A DNA stretch of 64,000 bases. Origin: JAGFIY01 sp964499285 (GTDB taxonomy: Bacteria > Bacteroidota > Ignavibacteria > Ignavibacteriales > Melioribacteraceae). Numbering within the stretch: position 1 is the stretch's first letter; every line of letters begins with the position of its first letter. Under the pieces are notes generated by a model. That model did no database searches and was not told where the DNA came from. It saw only the letters and a program-made list of their open reading frames with translations. Location of the stretch: the NCBI GenBank assembly GCA_964499285.1, contig CAZCLA010000016.1:1-64000 (forward strand), in the 5' to 3' direction. Shown here piece by piece: positions 34,224 to 42,217 of this stretch. A program made the translations under genes and the position numbers.

Positions 34224-35390
34224 TTAAAGTTCTGAAAGAAAACTAGTGCCTTTAAGGTCATTATTCACTGAATAAAATTCACCAGCTGATTGAGCTACAT
34301 CAGCAAAAGTATTTCGTATTCCCAAATTTTTCCCTTCAGAGTTTTTCTTATAACAAAGTAAAGGCACAAACTCTCTGCTGTGATCAGTGCTCGGAGTAGT
34401 CGGATCGTTGCCATGATCGGCAGTAATGATCAAAATATCAGAATGGTCTAATTTCTCCAGTATTCTCGGGAGTGCTGAGTCAAACTCTATCAGTGCTTTA
34501 TGAAATCCCTCCGGATCATTCCTATGACCGAAATACACATCGAAATCCACAAGGTTAGCGAAAATGAAAGAATTTGAATTCGATGAAATCTGTTCCTCTA
34601 GAGCATTGATTCCTTCAGCATTGGATTTAGTTTTTTCCTTAACATCAATTCCACGGTAGTTGAATAAATCATTCACCTTTCCAATTGCTATTGTTTTGAT
34701 TCCACTCTTTTGAAGATAATCCAAAATTGTTGGCTTAATTGGATCGATCGAAAAGTCTTTACGGTTTGTTGTGCGTTCAAAATTCCCATCAGTACCTAAA
34801 AAAGGACGAGCAATCACTCTACCAACCGAATGCTTCCCTATGAGTACTTCGTTTCTTGCTATCTCGCATATTCTATATAATTCATCTAATGGAATTATTT
34901 CTTCATGCGCTGCTATCTGGAAAACCGAATCGGCAGAAGTGTATACGATTGGTTTTTTAGTTTTGACATGTTCGGATCCAAGCTGTTTAATTATTTCGGT
35001 ACCCGATGCCGGGAAGTTCCCGAGTATGCCTGGAACTCCGGTTAAATCAATAAATTTTGAGATAATTTCTTCAGAAAAACCGTCCGGATAATAAGGGAAA
35101 TCAATATCGACTTTTAAACCGCCGATTTCCCAGTGACCGGAAGTAGAATCTTTACCTTTAGCAGTTTCAGCCATTTTACCGTATGAAGCAGTTGGGTTTT
35201 CAACCGGGTTGAATCCCTCAATCGTTACAATGTTGCCTAGACCCATGGACCGCAAATTTGGTAAATTCAATCCGCCAAGTTTTTTCGCAATGTTTCCGAG
35301 CGTGTTGCTTCCTTTATCGCCGTATAAATCTGCGTCAGGTAACTCACCGATTCCAACGCCATCTAAAACGATTATAATAAAATTATTCAT
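34224..35390 (-). CDS. deoB: Phosphopentomutase
   Basis: 388 residues. It interconverts ribose-1- and ribose-5-phosphate (or the deoxy forms) in nucleoside salvage. The alkaline-phosphatase-superfamily metal sites are visible: IIIVLDGVGIGELPDAD at the start, GSNTLGNIA with the phosphoacceptor Thr, and ITADHGNDPTTPSTDHSRE near the end. The conserved DSTSGHWEIGG loop is also present. It starts six bases after the GGDEF-like gene. The neighbouring EutN/CcmL genes belong to a later transcription unit, so a microcompartment link is speculative. Confidence 0.96.
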   Translation of the reverse strand: MNNFIIIVLDGVGIGELPDADLYGDKGSNTLGNIAKKLGGLNLPNLRSMGLGNIVTIEGFNPVENPTASYGKMAETAKGKDSTSGHWEIGGLKVDIDFPYYPDGFSEEIISKFIDLTGVPGILGNFPASGTEIIKQLGSEHVKTKKPIVYTSADSVFQIAAHEEIIPLDELYRICEIARNEVLIGKHSVGRVIARPFLGTDGNFERTTNRKDFSIDPIKPTILDYLQKSGIKTIAIGKVNDLFNYRGIDVKEKTKSNAEGINALEEQISSNSNSFIFANLVDFDVYFGHRNDPEGFHKALIEFDSALPRILEKLDHSDILIITADHGNDPTTPSTDHSREFVPLLCYKKNSEGKNLGIRNTFADVAQSAGEFYSVNNDLKGTSFLSEL

Positions 35391-35396
35391 TGATTA

Positions 35397-37280
35397 TCAG
35401 CTAATACTTTTAACAGTGTTTCCGCCTTTTTCAATTGCTTTTCTCAAAGCGAGCTCTGCATCCTTAATTGCATCTTCCGGTTCTGTAAATTTATTTGAAG
35501 CCGCAACTCCAATCGAAACGGTGAACGTCGTCTGTTTACTGACGACTGCGATTGGTTTTCTGGCAATTTTAATTCTTAATTTTTCAGCCCACAAGAAAAC
35601 GTTCTTTACTGAATCGTTAAAAAAATGAATTCCAAATATTCTTTTATCCATCCTGCCCAAAACATTCGTAGGCGTCATTTCTTCTTTAATCATATCATAA
35701 ATTGAGTGAAGAACTTTTGGGAATGGGTTGCTCTCAAATAAAGTATCTTGCTCGAGAAACTCGTCAATTTTGATCAAAACAATAACCGAAGGCAGCTTGG
35801 ATTCTCTTGCTTTAATCATATCGGCACGAATATGCTCAATAAACGATTTGTAATTTAAAGCTCGAGTTTCAACATCTAACGAGAGTAATGATCTAAGCAC
35901 CGATTGTGTCGTGAACGAATAAAGAATGAAAGCAAAAATCTTTGTCGCGTTTTTAAGAAATTTTATATCATTATTAGAATAAAAATTGTTCTTCAGACTT
36001 TCAAAACAAAGTACACCGTAATTTTGATCGTCATAAACTAGAGGAACTGCGAGAAAGGAACCGTCAAAGCTTATATCATCATTTTTTGTATAACGTTTAA
36101 AATCGTTTTCAGCAGTATTACCAATGTTCACTGGCATTCCGCTTATAATTGATTTGCCGACCAATGTACCGGGTAATTCAACTTCGAGGTTTTCGCCAAC
36201 ATACTTGAGGGAAGTTCTGTTAATTATTTTAGTCGTTTTAAATTTTTCCGTAAGCGGATCATAATGAACAAATGCAAATGAATCCCATTTTATTAGTTCT
36301 GTAATTGCAAATTCAAGCGCTTCGTGTAATTCTTCCAATGTTGTAAATTTTGTATCTTTGCTTAGAATTCCCAGAATTGCGCCTAGTCTTTGCTCCGCTT
36401 GTGATTCGCTATGCTTCTCTTCATATAAACCAATAATTATTGAAATTACGCGAACAAATCTTCCAAGTGAATATATTGTTTCGATGCCAAAAGTATCGTT
36501 GGATTTTGAATCTAGAGCTAAAACTCCGAGAAGGTTCTTCCCGTAATAAAGAGGAACACCTACAAAACTTTTAATACCTTGAGGCGAGTTGTAGTACCTA
36601 ATAACGTCTGCTTCAGCAGAAGGTGTTATATCAGTAAGTAGCTCCGGTTCTTCCTTTTGCACAATTTTACTTAATATATCATCTTCAACATCAAACTTTC
36701 GTTGAGTTATATCTTTTGATACCGAAATAAAACGCTCCAACGTTAAACGATTAGTTTTTTTATTATACCAAAAATAAAGTACAGTATGCGCAAGAAAAGC
36801 TTCTTTAATCACTGTAAGCATTTTTTCTAGAATGAACACAAACTGTTCATTATGACTAAAATCAGATGGAAGTTCTTCTCTAGCAATTTTTATAAAATTT
36901 GGTTTCAGATCAGGCGGTTTGAAAAAGTTTGTACCTCTGTTAAGCGATTGTTGCGGAGAAATTGTAGGAGTTCTTACCACTTCTATGTTCTTATGCGGCG
37001 AAACTATTTTAAATTCTTCACCTTCGTCAGTTTCGTAATATCCTGATTTAGCCTCGGTCGTTTCGATTTCATGCTCAGGAATAGAGTCTATTTTCGATTC
37101 AAACGATTCTTCCGATTTTACTGAGTCTCTTAAAAAGATTATAAAAGCAACATAAATAACCAGAACAATCGATGAAATGAGTCTTAAAGTGAAATCATCA
37201 GTAACTAATTGGAGGGCGGATAAAATGGGAATTAAAGAAAATATCATCAATCTTTTCTTATTTCGATTTGAAATTCCCAT
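35397..37280 (-). CDS. Membrane-bound GAF-GAF protein with degenerate GGDEF domain
   Basis: 627 residues. Two membrane helices (11-27, 32-50) are followed by a charged linker, a first GAF domain (about 150-290, GVPLYYGKNLLGVLALDS), a second GAF domain (about 305-455, FLAVPLVYDDQNYGVLCFES) and a GGDEF-like domain to the end (RALNYKSFIEHIRADM to TFTVSIGVAASNKF). The catalytic GGDEF loop is replaced by RMDKRIF (543-549), so cyclic-di-GMP synthesis is very unlikely. It may bind GTP, a nucleotide or a partner protein as a sensor. It precedes deoB by six bases in the same operon. Confidence 0.85.
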   Translation of the reverse strand: MGISNRNKKRLMIFSLIPILSALQLVTDDFTLRLISSIVLVIYVAFIIFLRDSVKSEESFESKIDSIPEHEIETTEAKSGYYETDEGEEFKIVSPHKNIEVVRTPTISPQQSLNRGTNFFKPPDLKPNFIKIAREELPSDFSHNEQFVFILEKMLTVIKEAFLAHTVLYFWYNKKTNRLTLERFISVSKDITQRKFDVEDDILSKIVQKEEPELLTDITPSAEADVIRYYNSPQGIKSFVGVPLYYGKNLLGVLALDSKSNDTFGIETIYSLGRFVRVISIIIGLYEEKHSESQAEQRLGAILGILSKDTKFTTLEELHEALEFAITELIKWDSFAFVHYDPLTEKFKTTKIINRTSLKYVGENLEVELPGTLVGKSIISGMPVNIGNTAENDFKRYTKNDDISFDGSFLAVPLVYDDQNYGVLCFESLKNNFYSNNDIKFLKNATKIFAFILYSFTTQSVLRSLLSLDVETRALNYKSFIEHIRADMIKARESKLPSVIVLIKIDEFLEQDTLFESNPFPKVLHSIYDMIKEEMTPTNVLGRMDKRIFGIHFFNDSVKNVFLWAEKLRIKIARKPIAVVSKQTTFTVSIGVAASNKFTEPEDAIKDAELALRKAIEKGGNTVKSIS

Positions 37281-37361
37281 TTAATAACCGTAACCGTTTG
37301 TGTGGAATAGTGAATTTTGATGAAACTTAAGAGTTAATAATAACAAAAGTTTTGATCATTT

Positions 37362-37946
37362 TCATGAAAGGAACAGCTTCGTAAGTATATTTACTATTTC
37401 TTTTTTGCCTTTTCCAGTTACAGAGGAATAATAAAATAAATTTTCGTGTTCAATCAATTCGGGAAAAGTTTCTTTTAGATCTTTCTTAGTCTTTGCCAAC
37501 TGAGATTGTTTTGGTTTATCAATTTTACTTAATACCGTAACAGTTGGAATTTCTAACTCTCTTAACACACGATTCAGAAGAATATCAAGATCTGTGGGAG
37601 AATGCCTACTGTCAATAAAATGAAAAGCATATTGGATGTTTCTGTTTGAATTCAAGTAATTCTCAATTAAACGCTGCCAATTATCTCGCTCAGTTTTCGA
37701 TACTTTTGCATAGCCAAATCCCGGCAGATCAACCATGTAAAATTTATTTTCAATAAGATAATAATTAAGCGTTCGAGTTTTGCCGGGAGTGGAACTAGTT
37801 TTGGCAACGTTTTTTTTATTGAACAAAGAATTTATGAATGAGGATTTTCCCACGTTTGATCTTCCACAAAGTACAATTTCGGGAAGATTATCTTTAGGAA
37901 TTTGTGATAGATTTCCTACTGATCTTATGAATTCAATTTTTTTCAA
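37362..37946 (-). CDS. engB: Ribosome-biogenesis GTPase EngB/YsxC
   Basis: 194 residues. G1 is GRSNVGKS (28-35), G2 is in TSSTPGKTRTL, G3 DLPGFG, G4 SKID and G5 SSVTGKG, all in place. It helps assemble the 50S subunit. The likely start is TTG 37946 (KKIEFIRS matches the usual N-terminus). It begins right after the T tract of the hairpin that ends the ribosomal protein operon, and no Shine-Dalgarno sequence is visible, so expression may depend on read-through or an unseen promoter in the hairpin region. Confidence 0.93.
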   Translation of the reverse strand: MKKIEFIRSVGNLSQIPKDNLPEIVLCGRSNVGKSSFINSLFNKKNVAKTSSTPGKTRTLNYYLIENKFYMVDLPGFGYAKVSKTERDNWQRLIENYLNSNRNIQYAFHFIDSRHSPTDLDILLNRVLRELEIPTVTVLSKIDKPKQSQLAKTKKDLKETFPELIEHENLFYYSSVTGKGKKEIVNILTKLFLS

Positions 37947-37950
37947 AGGT

Positions 37951-37987
37951 AAAAAAAAAGAGTAACCGCAGGAACGATTACTCTTTT
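37951..37987 (-). terminator. Intrinsic terminator of the ribosomal protein supercluster
   Basis: On the minus strand a perfect 10-bp stem (AAAAGAGTAA/TTACTCTTTT) with a 12-base loop is followed by a nine-T run. It lies 19 bases after the rplQ stop and immediately before the engB start. Confidence 0.9.
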
Positions 37988-38005
37988 AATCAAATTGGAA
38001 ATAAA

Positions 38006-38599
38006 TTATTTGGATTCCTTCGTATCTTCAGATTTCTCTTCGGTATTATCTTCGGCTTTCTCTTCAACCGATTCATTAGTATCTTTAATGTTTTTTTCTT
38101 TTACTGCTTCTGCACTGTCTTCTTTTTTAACTTCAGTACTATTTTCTTCAGCAGTCTCTTTCACCTCTTCGGCAACTACTGCTTCTTTAACTTTGGTCTC
38201 TTTAGCCTTTTTAGGCTTACCGGCTTTCCGCGGCGCGACATCGCTAAAATCCACCAATTCGAGAATAGCCATTTCCGCGGCATCACCAAGTCTTTGACCA
38301 AGTTTTACAATTCTGAGATAACCGCCAGGTCTATCGCCAATTTTCTCGACAATTTCACCGAATAATTCTTGCACGATTTTCTTGTCGTTTATGTGTCGAG
38401 CAACGTATCTTCTATTTGCAACCGAATCAAGTTTGGCACGTGTGATTAATGGCTCAATAAATATTTTTGCTTGTTTGGCTTTTGCCAAAGTTGTTTTAAT
38501 TTTTTTATGACGGAATAAAGCAGTTGCCAGAGAACGCAAAGTCGCGGCTCTGTGGCTTGCTGTTCTTCCTAATTTTCTTCCTTTAACTCTGTGTCTCAT
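38006..38599 (-). CDS. rplQ: 50S ribosomal protein L17 with long charged tail
   Basis: 197 residues. The L17 core (1-118: MRHRVKGRKLGRTASHR to MAILELVDF) is normal and sits around the peptide exit tunnel. A 77-residue tail rich in Lys, Glu, Ala and Thr (repeats such as KAKETKVKEA, EEKAEDNTEEK) follows. The family is usually 115-130 residues, but extended L17 tails occur in Bacteroidota. The tail is probably disordered and solvent-exposed. It is the last gene of the alpha operon, 18 bases after rpoA. Confidence 0.97.
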   Translation of the reverse strand: MRHRVKGRKLGRTASHRAATLRSLATALFRHKKIKTTLAKAKQAKIFIEPLITRAKLDSVANRRYVARHINDKKIVQELFGEIVEKIGDRPGGYLRIVKLGQRLGDAAEMAILELVDFSDVAPRKAGKPKKAKETKVKEAVVAEEVKETAEENSTEVKKEDSAEAVKEKNIKDTNESVEEKAEDNTEEKSEDTKESK

Positions 38600-38617
38600 T
38601 TCTTCTACCTTGCAGGA

Positions 38618-39613
38618 TTATTGGTGTTCAGGTTTCTCTTTTGTGTATTTATCAACGTCCATTCCAAAGTCAAGTCCATAATTTTCAACAATTTCCAAAA
38701 GTTCCGCTAAGGACTTTCTTCCAAAGTTTCTGAATTTGAGCATCTCGCTTTCGTCTTTGCGCACCAAATCGCCCAAAGTTTTTATGTTAGCCGCTTTAAG
38801 GCAATTATGAGATCTCACGCTCAGTTCAAGATCGTCAACACTTGTCAACAATATCTTTCTGAGTCTTTCAAATTCAGCATCTTGTTCACTTTCAACTTTT
38901 TCTTCTTCGGGTTCAACGTCAAAATTTATAAATAAATTTATGTGATCCTTCAAAATTTTACTTGCACTTGAAAGTGCTTCTTCCGGCGTGATTGAACCGT
39001 CTGTTGTAACTTCCAAAGTAAGTTCTTCAAAATCATTGCTTTCACCGATACGAACATTTTTAACGTCGTAACGAACATTTTTAATCGGAGTGTAGATTGA
39101 ATCGATCGGAATCATCCCTATTGTTTGATCTTGAATATGCTGATCGTTTGAAGGGACATAGCCTTTACCGATTCCAAGGCGCAATTCAATGGTAAATTTA
39201 GCATGATCATTCAATGTCGCAATATGTAAATTAGGGTTCAACACTTCGATATCTGTACAATTTTTTTGAAGATCGGCAGCAGTAAAATCAGCAGGTCCTA
39301 CCAAAGATATTTCAATTTTATTTGCTTTTTTATTAAGCAATTTCATTCTTACTTGTTTAATATTCAAGATAACTTCGGTTACATCTTCCACAACACCGGG
39401 AACGGTGGTAAATTCGTGAAGAACACCATCAATTTTTATTGCATTAACAGCAACACCCGATAAAGACGACAGTAAAACTCGTCTTAAAGCGTTTCCTAAT
39501 GTAACTCCAAATCCTCTCTCAAGAGGTTTAACTGTAAATTTTCCATAAGTATCATTTGATGATGAATCATCAAGTAAAACATTTTCCGGCATCTTTATAA
39601 ATGGGTAACTCAT
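38618..39613 (-). CDS. rpoA: RNA polymerase alpha subunit
   Basis: 331 residues. The N-terminal dimerisation domain has GFGVTLGNALRRVLLSSL and DVTEVILNIKQVRMKL. The C-terminal domain has the two HhH-like helices of DNA and activator binding (DLELSVRSHNCLKAANIKTL, KFRNFGRKSLAELLEIVENY). AGAGGAT precedes ATG 39613. It lies 29 bases after rpsD, in standard alpha operon order. Confidence 0.98.
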   Translation of the reverse strand: MSYPFIKMPENVLLDDSSSNDTYGKFTVKPLERGFGVTLGNALRRVLLSSLSGVAVNAIKIDGVLHEFTTVPGVVEDVTEVILNIKQVRMKLLNKKANKIEISLVGPADFTAADLQKNCTDIEVLNPNLHIATLNDHAKFTIELRLGIGKGYVPSNDQHIQDQTIGMIPIDSIYTPIKNVRYDVKNVRIGESNDFEELTLEVTTDGSITPEEALSSASKILKDHINLFINFDVEPEEEKVESEQDAEFERLRKILLTSVDDLELSVRSHNCLKAANIKTLGDLVRKDESEMLKFRNFGRKSLAELLEIVENYGLDFGMDVDKYTKEKPEHQ

Positions 39614-39642
39614 CTGAGATCCTCTTTTTCTTAAATTAAAAA

Positions 39643-40269
39643 TTACTTAGAATAAAGCTCAACGATGAGCTGCTCGTTAACATTAAGCGGAATATCGCTT
39701 CTTTCAGGCAATTGCAAGAACGTTCCGGAAAGTGAAGCTTTATCGGTATTTATCCAGTTATAGATCCCATCCTTTGCTTTACGAAGCGAATTATGAATAA
39801 TATCAAGTTTCTTACTATTTTCTCTCACCGAAATAACATCACCGGGAGAAAGCTGGTAAGAAGGTATATCAACAATTTTACCATTGACTAATAAATGTCT
39901 GTGTCTAACAATTTGTCTTGCCGATTTTCTCGAAGGAGCAAAGCCAAGTCTGTAAACTACGTTATCCAATCTACTTTCGAGAATTCGAATTAAATTTTCA
40001 CCGGTAACACCTTTTTGCTGGTTAGCTTTTTCGAAATAAGAGTGAAATTGAGATTCAAGCAAACCATAAATTCTTTTAACTTTTTGTTTCTCACGAAGCT
40101 GAACCCCGTATTCCGAAAATTTAGCTCTTCTGCTCAATCCATGCTGCCCGGGAGCATAATTCTTTTTCTCGAGAGGGCATTTTTCAGAGTGACATTTATT
40201 TCCCTTCAAAAAAAGTTTTTGCTTTTCACGTCTGCATAATTTACAACTTGGACCAGTATATCTTGCCAT
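39643..40269 (-). CDS. rpsD: 30S ribosomal protein S4
   Basis: 208 residues. The N-terminus keeps four Cys (CKLC, KCHSEKC), so this is the zinc-binding form. The S4 RNA-binding domain is LESRLDNVVYRLGFAPSRKS to LVNGKIVDIPSYQL. S4 nucleates 16S rRNA folding and, in many bacteria, represses the alpha operon by binding its leader. AGGAGAATATTTAG precedes ATG 40269. Confidence 0.98.
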   Translation of the reverse strand: MARYTGPSCKLCRREKQKLFLKGNKCHSEKCPLEKKNYAPGQHGLSRRAKFSEYGVQLREKQKVKRIYGLLESQFHSYFEKANQQKGVTGENLIRILESRLDNVVYRLGFAPSRKSARQIVRHRHLLVNGKIVDIPSYQLSPGDVISVRENSKKLDIIHNSLRKAKDGIYNWINTDKASLSGTFLQLPERSDIPLNVNEQLIVELYSK

Positions 40270-40284
40270 CTAAATATTCTCCTA

Positions 40285-40671
40285 TTAAACTCTTCTACGC
40301 TTTGGCGGTCTGCAGCCATTATGCGGTATTGGTGTTATATCTTTAATTGAACTAATTGTTAAACCGGCATTTGTCAGAGCTCGTATAGCGGCTTCCCTTC
40401 CGGCACCGGGACCTTTAATAAGAACATCAACTCTTCGCAATCCTAAATCATAAGCCTCTTTTGCAGCAGCTTCTGCCGTAACTTGAGAAGCATACGGTGT
40501 GTTTTTTCTTGAGCCTTTAAATCCGTTTTTACCGGCGGAAGACCAAGAAATTGTATTCCCGTAAACATCGGTTATTGTACAAAGCACATTATTAAACGAA
40601 GCTTTAATATGTGCAACGCCAACTGCATCAACATGCACTTTTTTCTTAGTTTTTCTTACAACTTTTGCCAA
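40285..40671 (-). CDS. rpsK: 30S ribosomal protein S11
   Basis: 128 residues, normal length. The signature near the end is TPIPHNGCRPPKRRRV, preceded by LIKGPGAGREAAIRAL. The start HVDAVGVAHIKASFNNVLCT fits the platform protein that contacts S18 and 16S helix 45. It lies 25 bases after rpsM, in alpha operon order. Confidence 0.98.
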   Translation of the reverse strand: MAKVVRKTKKKVHVDAVGVAHIKASFNNVLCTITDVYGNTISWSSAGKNGFKGSRKNTPYASQVTAEAAAKEAYDLGLRRVDVLIKGPGAGREAAIRALTNAGLTISSIKDITPIPHNGCRPPKRRRV

Positions 40672-40696
40672 ATTTAACTCCTAATAAATATTAAAC

Positions 40697-41074
40697 TTAT
40701 TTAATAGCTTTTTTCTTGCCGGCAACTGTTTTACGTTTACCTTTACGTGTTCTTGAATTTGTACGAGTTCTCTGTCCTCTAACGGGAAGACCTCGTCTAT
40801 GCCTTAAACCGCGATAGCAGCCGATATCCATCAATCTTTTAATATTCTGCTGAACTTCGCTTCTGAGAGCACCTTCCACTTTGAACTCGGCAGTCATAAC
40901 TGCACGAATTTCAGCTACTTCGGCTTCGGTTAAGTCGGCAATTTTTTTATTTTCATCAACACCGGCTTTGGTCAGAATATTTTTTGCGGTTGTCACACCG
41001 ATACCAAAAATATAGGTCAAACCGATATAAGCTTTTTTCTGTTTGGGTAAATCAATTCCTGCGATACGAGCCAA
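40697..41074 (-). CDS. rpsM: 30S ribosomal protein S13
   Basis: 125 residues from TTG 41074, with an excellent GGAGG eight bases upstream; MARIAGIDLPKQKKAYIG is the standard N-terminus. The helix-hairpin region IGCYRGLRHRRGLPVRGQRT is the family signature. The Lys/Arg-rich tail contacts P-site tRNA. A TTG start in a highly expressed gene is uncommon, and other genes of this window show it too. Confidence 0.97.
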   Translation of the reverse strand: MARIAGIDLPKQKKAYIGLTYIFGIGVTTAKNILTKAGVDENKKIADLTEAEVAEIRAVMTAEFKVEGALRSEVQQNIKRLMDIGCYRGLRHRRGLPVRGQRTRTNSRTRKGKRKTVAGKKKAIK

Positions 41075-41091
41075 TTCAATAACCTCCTATT

Positions 41092-41205
41092 TTATCCTTG
41101 ACGTTGTTTATGTTTTGGGTTTTTGCAAATAACCCTTACAACGCCATGTCTCTTAATAATTTTGCAGTGTTCGCATATTTTCTTTACCGATGCACGCACT
41201 TTCAT
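41092..41205 (-). CDS. rpmJ: 50S ribosomal protein L36 (zinc form)
   Basis: 37 residues. MKVRASVKKICEHCKIIKRH begins the protein, and ICKNPKHKQRQG ends it. Cys11, Cys14, Cys27 and His32 form the zinc ribbon of the C+ type. GGAG lies seven bases before ATG 41205. It sits between infA and rpsM, the usual place in this phylum. Confidence 0.96.
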   Translation of the reverse strand: MKVRASVKKICEHCKIIKRHGVVRVICKNPKHKQRQG

Positions 41206-41217
41206 AATATACTCCGG

Positions 41218-41436
41218 CTATTTATATCTATAAGTAATACGACCTTTGTTTAGGTCATAAGGTGATAATTCGATTGCAACTTTATCACCAACTAAAATTT
41301 TAATAAAATTCATTCTCATCTTGCCCGAAATATGAGCCAAGATTTCGTGTCCATTATCGAGTTTAACTTTAAAATGGGCATTGGGCAACGTTTCCGTCAC
41401 GATTCCATCAACTTTTATTGGTCCTTGCTTAGCCAT
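41218..41436 (-). CDS. infA: Translation initiation factor IF-1
   Basis: 72 residues from ATG 41436, two bases after the map stop; an in-frame TTG three codons upstream is less likely because IF-1 begins MAKQ. The OB-fold is complete (VDGIVTETLPNAHFKVKLDN, GKMRMNFIKILVGDKV, LNKGRITYRYK). It occupies the 30S A site during initiation. The order map-infA-rpmJ-rpsM matches Bacteroidota and Gram-positive gene order. Confidence 0.97.
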   Translation of the reverse strand: MAKQGPIKVDGIVTETLPNAHFKVKLDNGHEILAHISGKMRMNFIKILVGDKVAIELSPYDLNKGRITYRYK

Positions 41437-41438
41437 AA

Positions 41439-42200
41439 TTAACAAATACTCAATATTTCAGGTTTTCCATCAATAACTGCTATAGTATGCTCAAAATGTG
41501 CTGAAGGTTTACCATCAGTAGTAATTACAGTCCATTCATCCTGAGCAACTTGAACTTGATGCCTACCAAGATTAACCATAGGTTCGATTGCAAAAGTCAT
41601 CCCGTTTTTAATTTCGGGACCCGTACCTTTTCTTCCGAAATTTGATATCTGCGGATCCTCGTGAAGGAACCTTCCCACACCATGTCCACATAAGGCTTTT
41701 ACAATAGAGAATCCGTTTGATTCAACGTACTCTTGAACGGCATTCGAAATATCACCGATTCTATTACCAGCTTTTGCTTGTTCAATTCCAAGATAAAGAG
41801 ACTTTTCGGTTATTTCCATTAATTTTCGTTTATGATCAGATAATTCACCAACAGCAATTGTTATTGCTGCATCGCCGTAATATTTGTTTTTAAGAACACC
41901 AATATCTACAGAAATTATCTGACCTTCGAAAAGTTGTCTTTCACCAGGAATTCCGTGAACAACTTCATCATCAATTGAAGAACAAATCGAACCGGGAAAC
42001 GCAGGAGCACCTCCTTGCGAATATCCCTTAAATGCCGGAACGGCATCATTACTTCTTATATAATCTTCAGCAATTCTATCAAGTTCTAAAGTGGAAACAC
42101 CAGGTTTAACATTCTTTTTTACCAGTTGCAGTGTTTCTGCGACAATTTTAGCACTTTCTCTTATAAAATCAATTTCTTTTTTTGTCTTTATTAAAATCAA
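41439..42200 (-). CDS. map: Methionine aminopeptidase type I
   Basis: 253 residues from TTG 42200. It removes the N-terminal Met from new proteins. The five metal ligands are recognisable: Asp in ISVDIGVLKNKYYGDAA (two), His in GHGVGRFLHEDPQI, Glu in FAIEPMVN, and Glu in HFEHTIAV. No N-terminal zinc extension is present. It lies 17 bases after secY, with adk missing between them, as in Bacteroidota. Confidence 0.97.
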   Translation of the reverse strand: MILIKTKKEIDFIRESAKIVAETLQLVKKNVKPGVSTLELDRIAEDYIRSNDAVPAFKGYSQGGAPAFPGSICSSIDDEVVHGIPGERQLFEGQIISVDIGVLKNKYYGDAAITIAVGELSDHKRKLMEITEKSLYLGIEQAKAGNRIGDISNAVQEYVESNGFSIVKALCGHGVGRFLHEDPQISNFGRKGTGPEIKNGMTFAIEPMVNLGRHQVQVAQDEWTVITTDGKPSAHFEHTIAVIDGKPEILSIC

Positions 42201-42217
42201 AACATCAACTCGACAGT

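Noticed and set aside
33495..35390. A pentose or deoxyribose microcompartment made of deoB plus the EutN/CcmL genes
   Set aside because: deoB belongs to the preceding unit, is separated by about 150 bases with a putative promoter, and neither aldolase nor shell hexamers are nearby.
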